Assembly (NCBI GenBank): GCA_012845835.1
Contig: JABAKD010000023.1
Coordinates: 11,502,427-11,566,426 of the forward strand
Reading direction: 5' to 3'
Length of the DNA: 64,000 bases
Source of the DNA: Undaria pinnatifida
Taxonomy: Eukaryota; Sar; Phaeophyceae; Laminariales; Alariaceae
Of the stretch, positions 11,261 through 23,556 are shown piece by piece. How positions within the stretch are numbered: position 1 is the stretch's first letter; every line of letters begins with the position of its first letter. The translations under genes were made by a program, and so were the position numbers. The notes under the pieces were generated by a model. It searched no databases. It was not told where the DNA came from and saw only the letters and a list, made by a program, of their open reading frames with translations.

Positions 11261-13180
11261 GGATCTCAGATGACAGACAGCAGACAACATGTGGAGAGCG
11301 CAACGCTACAACCCTGCTGCACAGCTGCAGCGATAGGTGACACCATTTATGTGCGCTTGGCGTGTCCTCGCTATGCTGCGGCGAGTTGCTTGTGTCGGAG
11401 CCTGTCCTAATTTGTCACCCTACCATACCGCACGTTTCTACTGTGCTGCCGCTCTGGGCGCGCGTGTCCATCGATGCGGAAACATAGGGACCTTTGTAAC
11501 ATTAATAATTTAAATACCAACCCATCCTTATACATTAACGTCCACAGAGGCAGTTCTTTAACGAGTATTTTTATGGTTTTTTTGCGAAGATCGCAAGTGG
11601 CAGACAGCAGACAACGCGCGGGAGCAAAACGCTACAGGTAGGACCATGTGCGTGCGCGTGCTGTATCCTCTCTTTACGGCGGCGAGATGCTTTTTTTTGT
11701 CATAGCATAGGTCACGTGTTATTGTCCTCTTGCTCCCTCGTTCTCAATACGTGCCGCATCTCACGCCACACGTGCCCCTTCTCGCTTCCTGGCGGTCCCT
11801 AATAAGCTGGAGTTCGAATTTTGACGCTCTTCTCGAAATCATACATATCATAAGGTGTAGAAGTTTTGTGTGTGTTATCAAAAGTGGTGGTGCTTTTGTG
11901 TATTTTCTCAAGAACAGATCGGCCGTGGGCACGTCTACGTCGAGTATACCCAAAACGTGCTACAAGTACTGCCATTGAGTACACCCAACAAGTACTTTTC
12001 GGTGCGGCTGAAATGTGAATTCATTGTTTTCCGGGCGAGTTTTTTTTGTTTTACAAAAATGTTCATCGCGTCGGGTATTGAAAAAATTGTGTCCTTGCGC
12101 CACTTCCCTAGACTAGGCACTTACTTCCCGGAGGAGAACTTTGTATACATACAAGGGCTCCGCATGGGCGACGGCATTCGCCGGCGCCCATGCTTCGGGT
12201 AGGGCAGGGCAGCACTTCGACCACTTAAGGTGTAGCTGTCCGATTTGGCATGCATTGAACTTTAAAGTAATGCCAAGAGTTTCATACGAACATGGGATTC
12301 TGAAAGTCATGCTTTGACAAAAGAAAAAACGTAATATTATACAACAAAGAAGGCAAGGATAGGCGAAACAAACTATTAAATGCGCCGTCAAGTAAAAGTT
12401 GGCGTCTATCAAACAAAAATACCGAAAAGAGTATTATTGAGAACCTGCGTCGCCTCTAGGCGAAACAAAAGAGGCCTTGGCATTAATGAAGAGACTGCAC
12501 TGCTGTCCCCGTGGCAATGGAGGTTCGAAGTCGACAGGATGCAAAGTCGGTTTGCATCAAACGTCGACATGAGGACATGTCAGCCGGCGAGGTTTTGGAA
12601 TAAGATTGCTTTGTTTGTTACGTGAAGGCTGTCGCATTGATTGGTCTGCGTGGTCGCGGGCGAGGAGGAAAACGTAGAAGAGGAGGGCGATCTCTCGTTG
12701 AGGCGGCGTTGTCTAAGATTGGTGCGGGGGTGGCCTTGCTCGTACGGGAGGTTGGCGTAGCGCTTCTTCTCTGTTTTTTCTCGGGAAGGCGGGATATGTG
12801 TGTCTGCTGTTTTTTCTTCGTGGGGGCTTTCACGTTGTCGAAATCGGACGCGTCCCCTCAATGCATAATATCCGGAGTGTCTCTACCATGACGACTGCTG
12901 ATAGTGCCGTGCGTATTTCCTAGAGACTGACATATTATTTACTGGTAGTAATAATAATATACCTTTGCAACATTTTTTTCTTCATCCCATTTATTATCCC
13001 CGCACCACTCTCGCGCTTCCTCCCAGTAGTAACTCAGATCCGGGGTCAATAGCGGGCCCTCCTCCTCCCTCCCCACTTCGGCACGTGCTTTCATTTTTAC
13101 CGCCAGGCGAATCCAGCATTTTCTTCCCTCGTCGACTCGCGTCGAACCAACCCACGCTGCTAGGCGCTCTCAGCAGTTGA
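11261..13180. other. No recognisable gene
   Basis: Contains partial remnants of the 251-bp repeat at 11270-11410 and 11590-11640. An open + frame at 12622-12891 has a basic Gly/Arg-rich start and a hydrophobic middle, and the minus strand is also open at 12861-12580. There is no domain support for either. Confidence 0.5.
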
Positions 13181-13189
13181 TTGATGCCT

Positions 13190-13325
13190 GTTTTTTTTTT
13201 TTTTGCATTTTTACAAATAAAGTCAAATCTCATCGTGGTGGGTGTCGAACTCAAGGACAACCAAACGTTAGTAGTATTCGAGTGTAAAACCACTATTATT
13301 AATAGACCACCGGGGCGGCCGGCTG
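13190..13325 (-). mobile_element. SINE-like unit with tRNA-type B box and poly(A)
   Basis: Read on the minus strand: CCGCCCCGGTGG, then TTGAGTTCGACACCC (close to the RNA polymerase III B-box GGTTCGANNCC), a short unique tail GATGAGATTTGACTTTATTT, then a poly(A) of about 14 nt (T run at 13191-13204). The tail word GATGAGATTT also occurs in the 18.16-kb unit. This is the layout of a tRNA-derived SINE. No clear target duplication is seen. Confidence 0.5.
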
Positions 13326-14059
13326 ACAAATGATTAAAAAAAAACAGGATATTTGCATAGAGATTACATTCCCTCCCCCATATTGTATGATATTACGATG
13401 GTTGACGCGATATGTATAGAATAAAGCGCCAAATACCTAAATATCAGCGTACGCGGAGTTTTAGATATCATGAATAACGAACGACCGCGATGGCAGAGCA
13501 CGGCAAAGCATAGCGCGTCGCTCTGCTGACCTAGCGGTGCGCTGCTGAGCTGAGCCGCAGGGCATCGCAGGGCACTGCACGGCGCTTCGTTGCTGTAAGC
13601 TATAGCGCTGCGATGGGGTGCTGGGCGGTGTCGAGCTGATGAGCCAAGCCCAGATCTCAGCCGCTGAAGCCTCGTCAAGTACAAAACAAATGGTGCGAAT
13701 CAAAGAAAAGCTAAAGCTGGACCGTTCCGCAACTAAAGCACAGCTGTCAGGCGGCAATTAGCGGCAGTAGGAAGTTCAACTTACTAGACAAAAAGGAAGA
13801 AAAAATCGCGAAAAAGTTCAAAATCGTGTTGGCAGAAAAACCAAGTTTGCAGGAAGCAGCTGAAAGGTCAAGAAACAGGCAATATTTCAGTTGTTGTTGT
13901 TGTCGTTCTCACATTAACTCGCATAATCAAGTCCGTGGTCACAGGACAGGCTCCAGTCACTCTGGAGCTGAGGAATACCCTAGGGGAAAAACACAAACCA
14001 AAGGTGGTACACGCATAAATCACAGCTGACGCAATTCATGCCTCCACCAGAAACATATA

Positions 14060-14300
14060 AAAGTGAAATCGGGAGTCAGTCTACGATGTGCCAAGTCCAT
14101 ACCGGTGCATACGTCTCATTACTCGCGCCTGGGAAAACCGACTATACCGCTTGCCAACCAAGAAAGACTACCACGTATATATTACACGTGGTATCTATCA
14201 CTACGCATGCGCACAACAGACGCAAGTCAATTGGAAAAAAGAAACAAACAAAGAAGAGAAAGGAAAGGAAATAAATGGGTGCATGGGGCCAAGAAAAAGA
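14060..14300 (+). repeat. Retroposon-like 3' tail with purine-rich tract, copy 2
   Basis: ATCACTACGCATGCGCAC then CAAGTCAATTGGAAAAAAG is followed by an A/G tract, matching the 6975 and 61190 copies. The upstream 80 bp is not shared. Confidence 0.55.
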
Positions 14301-14654
14301 AAAGGTATATAATTTTTGGGGGGTCTACTGGCGAGTCTTGCCACCAGCACGATGCCACGTGGTTTTTCGACGATCTACAGCAGTACTACGAAAGACTTCC
14401 GATACACCCACCGAACACGGACCACCGGACAATTACGCGACCGACAGCTGGCCGTGGTTGTCACGTGTCTCTGTGTTGGGGGCCCCTGTGCGCTGCCTCT
14501 TGTTGGCTCTTGTTTGGGTAAAACATGCGGTGTGCTCGATGGTCTCACGGCACCAGAATCAGAACGTCCGCTCGTACGACGTATTATTCTTACAGGAAAC
14601 AAATGTAATACGACCTGGTATTTTTTTCTCCATCAATATGAGCATAAAACGGTT

Positions 14655-14882
14655 GTTATATATTGGACAGAGTGACGCGTGTACGACTAAACTTGCCAAC
14701 GGCACTCGTACTGCACTTTGAGCTATCTGCTGTGGTTCTGGTTGCTACTAGTTGCTGCTGTATGTGCTAGAAGTTTCGCCCTTCGGCTACTGCTGCTGCA
14801 TCTGATGTTGTGTGTTTGCCAATGTTGTCAGTTGGCGTTCATGCTCGTCGTACATACTGCTGTTCTCACCCAGTACGTACGG
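14655..14882 (+). repeat. ~228-bp direct repeat, copy 1
   Basis: Near-identical to 15112-15340 (about 95% by eye). Shared blocks: TTGGACAGAGTGA, GTACGACTAAACTTGCCAAC, GCTATCTGCTGTGGTTCTGG, CAGTTGGCGTTCATGCTCG and GCTGTTCTCACCC. The copies are 457 bp apart with unrelated sequence between. They do not start TG and end CA, so an LTR interpretation is weak. Confidence 0.85.
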
Positions 14883-15111
14883 GTTTCCTCGTACCTCGAC
14901 GGCACGACGACGAGCTCAAAACAGAAGAAAGGTGACATGAAATGGCATGGACAATGGCCACATAGAGGCGAGCACAGCGGGATAGTTCGCTGCGAATCAA
15001 CCGCACTCGTTCATGCCTACAGCAGAGGCTGCCTGGAGTGTCAGCGGCCGTGCTAAAGCCAAGGCCAAAGGCCGAAGAGACGGCTCTTCTACCTGCTTCA
15101 GATGCTGTTAT

Positions 15112-15340
15112 ATATAGACTATTGGACAGAGTGATGCGTGTACGACTAAACTTGCCAACTGCACTCGTACTGCACTTTGAGCTATCTGCTGTGGTTCTGG
15201 TTGCTACTAGTTGCTGCAGTATGTGCTAGAAGTTTCGCCCTTCGGCTACTGCTGCTGCATGCATCTGATGTGTGTTTGCCAATGCCGTCAGTTGGCGTTC
15301 ATGCTCGTCGTACATACTGCTGTTCTCACCCGGTACGCAA
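15112..15340 (+). repeat. ~228-bp direct repeat, copy 2
   Basis: Second copy of the repeat at 14655-14882. It differs by a few substitutions and small indels in the CTG-rich part. The segment between the copies (14883-15111) has no recognised content. Confidence 0.85.
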
Positions 15341-18145
15341 AATTCCAAACATTATCACGTACCGTTTGGAAATGATGCCAATTTTGTAAATCATTCAGGC
15401 GTTGCAGCCATTAAGATTCAACAATTTTTCCAAAATTCCTCCTCGACACTCGCTCGTCTCGCTCGGCGCCCGTCCGCGTTCACGTCGATGTGCGGAACGG
15501 ACACGGCAGGGCGAGGGGCGTTGGAGCCGCCCCCCGAAGGCGGCGCTCGAACCAAGCCATATTCGACCGAGAATTCCAGTTCCGCGAATCGCATACTTAG
15601 GCCGAGACAAAAAACTCCGGACCAAAGTCCATGACACCAAGGAATGGCTCTATATTCAAGGAATGATTTTATATATGTTTATATATTTTGAACTGCTGCA
15701 ACCCTCAATTGTTTGGAAAATTTTAACGGAGCTCAACGGGTGTCCGTAACATTTCTGCCCACACGCATTTGCATCGAAATATACAGCAGTAGCCACACAC
15801 CTCGTTTGCAACAGAGTATTTGTTGTACCTTTTCCATAGGTTTCTGATGCATGTACTGTGTGTAGTACGTAAGGTACGCCGGGCGTTGCTCCTCGTAGTA
15901 AGGACAGCCCAAGAGGAGACCACTTAACAGATATGAGAGGGACAGCAGTGCTGCTTCGCTCATCGCTGCATCGTGTTCGCCAAGGACGCAGCGATCCCTG
16001 TGTCTAACCTTGGATAGTTCATACCGATACCTGGCAGCTTCGGGTATCGAACTTTCTATAATACCAGAGAGTGTACGAATAGACGAGCCGTGATATAAAC
16101 AAGTTTAAAATAGAAAATAACACGTTAAAAAAAATGCGCAGCATAGGTCGCGTCAGCGAGGGAGGCACAAGACAACTCACAACTACCTACTCACAACCCA
16201 CCACACAGAGCATCGCCAAGCCGAGAAGCATTGCTTCGCGGGCTTGTCAGCAGAGGCAGATCGCAAACGGTTTTGTGGAACCTGACCATTTCCAAGCCCT
16301 ACATAGGTAGCAGGCGACCTGTCTGTCTTCAGGAGTTCTTCAGGGCAATTATCCGAATATCGAAAGGGCTCGTTGAGAGCAAAATGACACCAGGCACCCA
16401 GGCGTTCAGCAAGAGACGCCATCGAACATGTGCTTCGACAACTCATGAGCACCAGTGATCCGTGTACCTGTGCCCGTCTGTGCTTGTTGAAGGACGCATT
16501 ACATGACGCTTACCGCTGTAGTAAGAAACAAGAAATAGGAAAGCAGATGATACTGGCATGCACAAAAAACTCCGACAGCGTTTATACTGATGTTTGTGCA
16601 GAAACACCCCCTTCTTAATATGAGACCCAGTCTGGGTCAATACTTCTGTTTCTTGTGAGGTGTCCGATGTCCGGCATCGTACGCGCGAAGGCGTGATTGA
16701 TGTGCGTCTGACCCTGCGCCATCGTTGTTGTAATCATGTTTGCTGGTGCTTCGGTCAGGTGACAAGGTGCAAGCTCTCTTCGTTCTACCATTTTGTTTCG
16801 GAAGGTTGCGCAAAGCGGGCTCCGAAATCTTATTATTGGTGAATAGGCGTGACAGAGAAAGGATACCGATATACATCTACTATCGGCCGCTTGGTGGGCA
16901 GATGGTTCCGGTCGGATAGCTAGCTCTCATGAGGACGAACTAAAGGAATGTTTTTACTATATTCATTCGTAACCGTACGAGTGGTGTGTGTGGTTGCCAC
17001 TTTAGTTCTGTCTCATCGGCAGTTTGTTGTCTGGGGCATGGACTTCTCAAGAGAAGAACCTCATAAAAAGCAAGTGTTGCCGCTACCGTGCAGGCATCTA
17101 GTGTACGCTAAGTACCGCTTAAAGCCTTGTCGCTTGTCGCTTGTCGCCTTTCGATTGTCCACACACGTACGTGTGGTTCCCATAGCTGTTCGCTCAGATC
17201 TGGAAAATCGTGTGTTCATGAGAACATGTCCGATCTTGAGTTTTGTCGGACGGAAGAAAAGAAAACAAACACTGTTTTGCCGATTCTCTCTGCATGATTC
17301 TCCCTCCGCAAATGATGGGAGCTTTTGAAAGTCTTTAGTACTGCGAACACTTGATGCATCTACGACAGTAACGACATAATTGCTGACAGTTCTGGGGTGT
17401 TCTGGCAGTATACGCAATATAACCCCCCAAATACTGCAAGTACGGGTGGTATTCACAGCAGTTCACCCCGACATACTTGAGAAAAACGCAGTATGAGTGA
17501 TAATACTGCGAGTACTCGCATTGTGAGCAGCGTCGAACACTGATACACTGCTCGTGTGCGCAGTACCTCCAGTACTTCCCCCCGCAGAGACTGCACTGCT
17601 GGCAGAATTAATCTGTGCACTATTTCCAAAGGGGCCAATGCAAGCTCTGTCGTTTTCTTCTTTTCCCGTTCCATGTTTTTTTTAGATGGCACGACGTTAG
17701 CCCCAGTTGAACTGCAAAAAAGCCCCCACGTTAATTCTTGACGTCTTGTCCCCAAACGACGATTGCAGTGGTAAAAGGGTTAGACTCCCGTCCATACTGT
17801 TGTACAGAGGAACGAGGGACTATTAACTTGTGCAAATCACGTACCTGGTGGTATACCATGTTCATCATCCGGAGCTTAACCACTTTTAAAACTACTAACA
17901 GATGGTATAGTATGCACACGACAAGAAGGCCTATTGGAACACCACAACAATGGTGGTAACGGTATAATACATACCGGTTACTTTTATACTGGTGTAGTAT
18001 ATACTGGGCACAGCGAGCACTGAAAAACACCGGTAAGAGTACTACATACAGACTACTCGTGGATTTGTTGTATCGTTTATACTTGAACACCATCTCCTCT
18101 TCTTCGCCCGCCACCCCTATACAAATACTTGAGATGAACTGTAAG
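15341..18145. other. No recognisable gene
   Basis: Short ORFs only. A GC-rich patch at 15455-15600 (CGCTCGGCGCCCGTCCGC, GCCGCCCCCCGAAGGCGGCG) contains a short hairpin. Nothing matches other parts of the window. Confidence 0.5.
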
Positions 18146-18149
18146 AGTT

Positions 18150-18420
18150 GTTTTGTTTTTTAAATCTCATCCTTTTAATTCCAGCTTCTGGACAAGCAAC
18201 GGTCACAGGTGACGCCCCCCCCCGCTTCCCCCGCCCCCCCTCCCGGTATGCGCCCTCATTTATAATCGCCGCAGAGGGTTTACTGCTGGAATATATTAAG
18301 CGCTCGTGGGGTCTACAGCGAGGAGCGGGAGAGGACTCGGTGGAGCTTCGTACTCTTTCGGGAGAAACGTAGTTGTACTACGATCGAGCTTGGCGACCAT
18401 CCCACCGTGGAGATGAAGAG
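18150..18420 (-). mobile_element. SINE-like unit, relative of the 41.5-kb unit
   Basis: On the minus strand the 3' portion contains CACCTGTGACCGTTGC, then TTGTCCAGAAGCTGGAAT, then GATGAGATTT and an A-rich end. The 41.7-kb SINE-like unit has the same order: ACACCTGTGACCACGG, CTTGTCCAGAAGCTTGAAA, A-tail. Upstream parts also align loosely (CAGCAGTAAACCCT versus GCAGTGGGATTGCTGAACCC). The C-rich interruption at 18213-18241 is specific to this copy. Confidence 0.5.
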
Positions 18421-19320
18421 TTGGGGCAATTGTGAATTTTAAACTTTGCAGTGTTTTTGATATCATGCCATCTTTCTCGTGTATGGGGGCTATCGGCGAC
18501 AGATTCAAGAAAAGAGCTTGGAAGCAGGGTTCGAGAGCGTGGCGCCCTTCCTTAACCTATTTAGAACGGGCAATAGCGCATTGCCAAGTAATGTCGACAA
18601 TTTTTTACTATAATAACGTGGAAATCAAACTTATCCAGAAAAGGGCAGGAAAGACCGCTGAGGACACATTGTGCCATATAAACTGTACATATGTAACGAT
18701 ATGCAGTATAAATGGTGGTAGCGATGTATTTGGTACGAACGTAGATAAAAATTATCTACGAGATAAAAGTTCTAGAAAATATGTGACGAGTAGAAAATGG
18801 ACGAATGTTAAAATCTCTCATCTGACTTATGTTCTCGTGTGTACTGGTGGTGTGTAGAGATACTACAGTACCAACACGCGCGCCCGGCGCAAAGGAGGAG
18901 TGGGGGTCTCTTTTCGTTTGTTCTTTTATATGGTGTCGGACAGAAACGATACTGTGGATACATGCTCTAATATTTATTGTAATGTTTTACTTAGAGGTTT
19001 GTATATACTTCGAATATATGGTTATTATGTATGTATGCGTATGCCTGGTGGTTATACAAAGTCGGTGAGGGTGGTGGAGGTCATGATATGTTCCAGATCG
19101 AGCGGCGAACGGATTGACTGGCGGTCAACGAAGAAAATATGTAGATGTTTTTACAATGATCGACCATATTATGGAACGCAAAAATAAGTACCTGGTAGTG
19201 GTTATCTTGTACCACCGTAGGAGCCAGGGAGGGGGGACGAGCCCCCTGCTTAGAGACTGTCACGGGTGAGTGTACTCCATACCCAGGAACCATAGCAGTT
19301 GTTGTTATGGTGCGCATCAC
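18421..19320. other. No recognisable gene
   Basis: An open + frame at 18432-18857 has no start context or domain I recognise. It is AT-richer than its surroundings. Confidence 0.45.
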
Positions 19321-19329
19321 ACCCCGGAC

Positions 19330-19850
19330 AATAGCCTATTGAAGATGCCTATTGGATATCAATAGGTTGGGGCATTGCATATCGATACCTATTGACACCT
19401 TCGATAGGTAAGCAAATTTGTTGATCGATACCCATTGCTTGGACCAATAGGTCCAGAGAATTGGTACAATAGGCTGTTGTCCTTCAGAGAGATGCGTGAA
19501 TCTGTCTATCGGGACCTATCTCTCGGCACAATAGGCTGTTGTGCTTACAATAGATATGTCACACTGTCAATCGATACCTATTACTGTGACCAATAGGTAC
19601 GTGAAAGTGTCGATCGATACGATACCTATAACTGTCGATCGATATCTATTGCTATGACCAATAGGTATAAAACCCTGCACAGTAGTCTACCATGTATTGA
19701 GTACGCCTGCTGGTCTGTCCACAAGTTGGTGAATCGAACATCGATCAATTGAATGTCGATACGTATTGTAACTTGTAATAGGAGGGCGAAGTTATCGATA
19801 GATACCTATTTTTTTGCCCAATAGGTCCAGAGAAATTGGTATGATCGATG
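19330..19850. repeat. Palindromic AATAGGTATCGATACC motif cluster 1
   Basis: About a dozen degenerate occurrences of CAATAGGT and its complement ACCTATTG, paired with ATCGATCGATA-type palindromes, arranged head-to-head at irregular spacing. A longer block, CAATAGGTCCAGAGAA(A)TTGGTA, occurs twice (about 19452 and 19821). A second cluster lies at 35590-36770 and single motifs at about 23480 and 34228. Confidence 0.8.
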
Positions 19851-19854
19851 CTGT

Positions 19855-19916
19855 TGTAACATTGCGACAGATATTAATTCGAATGTAGTTTGGGATTAAT
19901 GAGGCCTCTCGCCTGC
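19855..19916 (+). repeat. ~60-bp direct repeat, copy 1
   Basis: Matches 20246-20303: GTAACATTGCGACAGAT..., GAATTCG-like, TAGTTTGG.ATTAATGAGGCC TCTC. The two copies lie 391 bp apart, downstream (minus sense) of the recombinase end of the first YR element, so they could be parts of its terminal repeats. That is inference only. Confidence 0.6.
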
Positions 19917-20032
19917 GACCAGCCGGAAACTCCCACCCAGGTCTACTACTCCCGCGTTGGTTCTCTGGGGACCAACGCGGCATCTCGTCGCAGAGAGTAG
20001 GTATCCCAGTCAAATAAACACTAACAATACTG

Positions 20033-20263
20033 ATGTCGTCGTCGGTGGTACACCCCGCCGCTACGATGGGCGGGCGGGATGGTCTGTTTTATTCTAACCT
20101 CCTTGTACTTGTCGTGCTGCTGGCGGGTATCGATGACAGCCACGGAGAGGGCTCACTCTGCACACTCTCCAATCAACATCAGGAGGCTTTGCCAAAAAGG
20201 GGACGCCCTGCTGGCGTTCCCTCTTTTCTGGTTTCAGATTACTGTTGCAACATTGCGACGTAG
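20033..20263 (+). CDS. Small ORF with a hydrophobic, signal-like N-terminus
   Basis: 76 codons from ATG at 20033, with a second in-frame ATG at 20066. From that second ATG the product starts MGGRDG and continues with a hydrophobic stretch SNLLVLVVLLAG, then a polar C-terminus with three Cys. This resembles a short secreted peptide with a signal sequence, but a hydrophobic run this short arises by chance. It sits between the two 60-bp repeats at 19855 and 20246, whose second copy overlaps its end. No homolog is recognised. Confidence 0.2.
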   Translation: MSSSVVHPAATMGGRDGLFYSNLLVLVVLLAGIDDSHGEGSLCTLSNQHQEALPKRGRPAGVPSFLVSDYCCNIAT

Positions 20264-20303
20264 CTGAATTCGTATATAGTTTGGCATTAATGAGGCCTCT
20301 CTG
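20246..20303 (+). repeat. ~60-bp direct repeat, copy 2
   Basis: Second copy of the 19855-19916 repeat, sharing CAACATTGCGAC and CATTAATGAGGCCTCTC. Confidence 0.6.
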
Positions 20304-20539
20304 CGGCAGCATGAGATCACACCCATACTTGTTGCCCTTCCCCCTTATCTCCATGCCGTCGCGCGTTGGTGCCGAATTTGCGTGAGGGTGGCTTCTTTTC
20401 CTGATTATCCCCGAACTTCTAGTTGAGTCCCTTATGGAACCAGCTGCCCTCGGCTGTCCCGAGGGAAAGCCACGTACGAGTCCCCAAATCCCTCCGACAG
20501 TGGCAGAGCGTCTGGGTCTATGCACGCCGTGTCGCGCGA

Positions 20540-21664
20540 GCGCTTAGCTCCTCATGACCCCGCTGCTGACGCCATCACCCCTACATACCGGGCGGCGACT
20601 GCCGCAGACTTCCATCCGACGTACTCCATGAGGACGTCCATGGTCGTACCATCCATGTGGTGGCTAGCCGCCCCCCCCCTACCCGGAAATAGTGCAACGC
20701 ATACAGCTTATCCTCCATACCCGCTGCACGCAGGTGAGCCTGGAGGTTGGCGATCATCTGCGCTGGTGTCAACGCTAGCTTCCCTTTCTCTCCGTTTTCT
20801 CGAACGCTCGGGAACAGAAAACCTGAGCCCTTTGCTAGGGCCAACTGCATGGACGCTGCGGCCTGTCCGTACTCGATCATAGCGGCCACCGCGCAAATTT
20901 CGCAAAAGTCGGTGTTCCTCCTCACCACTACCGCTTGAGAGGATTCCCGTAGATTCTTCCCATAGAGTAAATTGAAAGTGAATTTTTCTCCTCCGGATAT
21001 CTGTTTCATTTTTTGCCGCGACCGCTACCGACAGTTCGAACCCGCGCTTCATCGTGTGAAATGCCACGCCAAAAATCACCACATCTCGGACCATCGCAGA
21101 TCGTTCTGCCGCTGTCGGCAAGGTGGCTACACGTCGTCGCACGTCTATGACCAACCTTCGCAACCGGCTCGCCACCAGCGGGGACGCCAGTTTCACCGAC
21201 ACCCCCCCTCGTCGCTGCTCCTCCGGCGCGTTGGCCAGGTATCCCCTTACGAGCGGGCTCGCTACTGGATTTCCCCGTTGCTCAACGGGGTCCCAGTCAC
21301 TGTGCTCGCCGAGCTGTTCTATCATAGCACATTTCAACTTCGACACCTGCCCTTTGCCTAGGGATGCTGCTACGTACCGCTTCCTACACTTGCCCCCCGG
21401 TCTACACTGTGCGCTGCTATCCAAACCCACCCCGGGACACGTAACGGCGTGCACTAATTTGGTACCGTTCCCGTGCGAGTCTAGCCAATACAACCGCTCG
21501 AAAACGTCTACGTCGGCAGCGGCCATCCAGCCCCTTTCGTTCGACGTCCGCGCCCGAAGAAACGCGTCCAAATTGTCCGCTACCCGGCACTTCCGCCGTT
21601 GGCTGGCCTTCCCTACCAGCGCCTCTAACACCTCTGCTACTCGCCCTTGTAGCTTACTGTCCAC
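20540..21664 (-). pseudogene. Tyrosine recombinase of YR retroelement 1
   Basis: The N-terminal part has a Cys-rich segment (TCPGVGLDSSAQC, GGKCRKRY) in a position where many algal and oomycete YR-retroelement recombinases carry a Cys cluster. The catalytic set is visible: Arg in AFHTMKRGFELS, His-x-x-Arg in ALHYFRVGG, Trp in VGWKS and the nucleophile candidate Tyr in AARYVGV. Two frame changes break it: one near 20960-21000, and one in a run of nine C (20671-20679), after which the GWKS/Tyr part is in another frame. It would integrate the circular cDNA intermediate. It follows the RT-RNase H ORF on the same strand, as in DIRS-like elements. Confidence 0.75.
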
Positions 21665-21869
21665 GATTTTAACGGGCGCCCCAGTTGTTCGGGGTACCGG
21701 GGGGGCTCTGTACGCGGGGTGCCTTCATGACTGACAGTACGTGTATGAGCCTAGGTTAATTGCCTGACACTCTGTGCAGAGCACTCGTGGGATCAAATCG
21801 GCCGCCCGCGTCGCCCCGTAAGGGAGCGCGTCCAACGCTCCGTCCGCGTATCGCTAATACCAGGCCGAC

Positions 21870-23351
21870 CTACCCGGGCATACGGGGGGGAAGGGACCGG
21901 GAGGCGACGCACGTGTAGGGAAACGGGGTGAAGGCGGGGAAGGGGAGGGGGGGGGGTCGCTCCGTTACCTTTTGTTCCCGCTTCCGAAATCTACCTCGAC
22001 CGCGCGCATGCCGTGCCGCACGTACACGTTGTCGCGCACGCCATCTTGATGGTGTGGGGAATCCGAAATTGCCTGCCTTTGGCAGTGCGAGCGTCCGTAC
22101 CGTCGCGCAGCTGACCTGCGGGAACCAGTACCAGCGCACGTCAGGGGCAACGATCACGGCGTGTGCTCGACACGCGGCCAAGTGTTGCACGACATGCCCC
22201 GCCATGGCCGGCGGCTTGAAGCAGTATCCGAACGCCGGCGTGTTCTCTCTCGGCGTAACGGCCGCGTTTCGGCTAAAGAAGTCCACCCCCGCCGACCCTT
22301 CGCAGTGGTATCGCGAAAACAACGGCAGCCGCCGCCTTTCGCTCGCCCCCGTCGTGGGGCCTTCCTGAGCGTTCACGGAAAATACCATAAGGTCGACGGT
22401 AAACTTCCCGAAAAATTCTCGTAAGCGCTGAAATACCGCCGATCGAAGGCAGATGATCTCGGCCCTTGTTGGTCTAGTGATTGCGTCCGCCGATTGGTTC
22501 TCCGACGTTGGTACCCATCTCAGGGAGAGCCAGAAGCCCTGGTCCACCTGTAGCTCGAATAGCCTGACCAGCAGTCCGCGGGTGGTTGGGTTTCTCGATC
22601 GGCCTTTTTTAAATGCGTCTACCACGGGGCGATTATCCACACCCATTACCAGCTGTGCGCGGCGGAGTTGTCCTGGGTGTGCTCGGCCGCACTCCGTCAG
22701 CAATTCGAGCAGCGCAAATATCACTTTTTCGTTAATGTGCCGAGACGACCACTCGCGCGGGAGCCCCCCGCCCGCGGAGAATTCGCCTCCTGGCATCGAC
22801 ACCACTCCACCCCACTGGTTGGACGACGCATCGGAAGCGGCGACGGTAACCTGTGAGGCGTAGTGGCGCGGTTTGTACCACAGGCCCTCTTGGGCCGTTG
22901 CCGACAGGCTGCGCCATATGTTGAGCTCCGCACACAGATCGGGTTTACTGCTCACATGTATCTTCCGCCCGTTTGCCTTCGCGATTGCCGCATACATACA
23001 GTGCGTCCACATGGACGCCGGTCGGATCGCGACCGACATGCTGACGCACTTGCCCCGATTTTCTCCAGCATCTGCATGGTGAGCGACTTGCTCCAATACT
23101 GCCTGGATCAGGGCATGCAGCTTCTGGAGCTCGTCTTCCGGGACCCGGAACGAGGTGGTGCTCGAATCGCACAGAATGCCGAGGTACCGTTGTATCCTCG
23201 ACGGCTTCAGGTCCCGGAAGTAGCCGCAGAAGTACGAGACCAACATACCCGTGTGAAGCAGCTCTGCGGCGGACAGCCATTGCACCTTATCAGAGCACCC
23301 GAATGTGGAAGTGTAGTTCCCATACCACGCGTCGTCGATGTAGGCGAGCAC
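21870..23351 (-). pseudogene. RT (C-terminal part)-RNase H polyprotein of YR retroelement 1
   Basis: 493 codons open. It starts at the RT catalytic box LAYIDDAWYG, so the RT fingers and half the palm are missing. The RNase H domain shows VAASDASSNQWGGV (first Asp), FALLELLTE (Glu), MGVDNRPVVDAF (Asp) and ENQSADAITR (last Asp). Downstream TVDLMVFSVNAQ, LPLFSRYH and PPAMAGHVVQHLAACRAHA form the 'DLMA..NA..FSR' tail common after RNase H in DIRS-like polyproteins. Upstream of 23351 the frame meets a stop within about 15 codons and homology ends, so the element is 5'-truncated. The domain order RT-RNase H then recombinase places it among YR retrotransposons. Confidence 0.85.
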
Positions 23352-23556
23352 CGGAATGCCGCGTGATCACAGGTACGCCGCTTTTGCTGTGCTAAGTGAG
23401 TGGTAGCAAACCGGGTTCTCGTTCCACCCTACCCTTGAAAAAAAAAGTGAGAGGTGTTTCATAGGTGTTCAACAGCAGCCGCTATCGATTGAAATCCTCA
23501 CAAGCCTATTGATCAAAACTTCTTTAAATACCAGGTATTATCGTAAATCTGCTGTT

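Larger units (their letters stand above)
20540..23366 (-). mobile_element. YR retrotransposon 1 (DIRS/Ngaro-like), 5'-truncated
   Basis: Two adjacent minus-strand ORFs encode RT-RNase H and a tyrosine recombinase. There is no aspartate integrase and no LTR pair. The recombinase is of a different subfamily from that of elements 2 and 3 (HYFRVGG versus HSLRIGG, extra Cys-rich N-terminus). The end of the second YR element's terminal repeat lies only about 190 bp upstream. Confidence 0.75.

Noticed and set aside
14655..15340. LTR pair of a small LTR element
   Set aside because: The 228-bp repeats lack TG/CA ends and target duplication, and the 229-bp interior has no retroelement signal; treated as a plain duplication.
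16905..16945. Hammerhead-ribozyme-like core (CTCATGAGGACGAACTAAA)
   Set aside because: The essential CUGANGA is CTCATGA, the GAAA box is altered, and no flanking stems with a cleavage site are found. A CTGATGAG at 13637 also lacks the GAAA box.
20033..20263. Secreted antimicrobial-type peptide
   Set aside because: Only a short hydrophobic run and three Cys support it, and the ORF overlaps a repeat; retained only as a low-confidence ORF.
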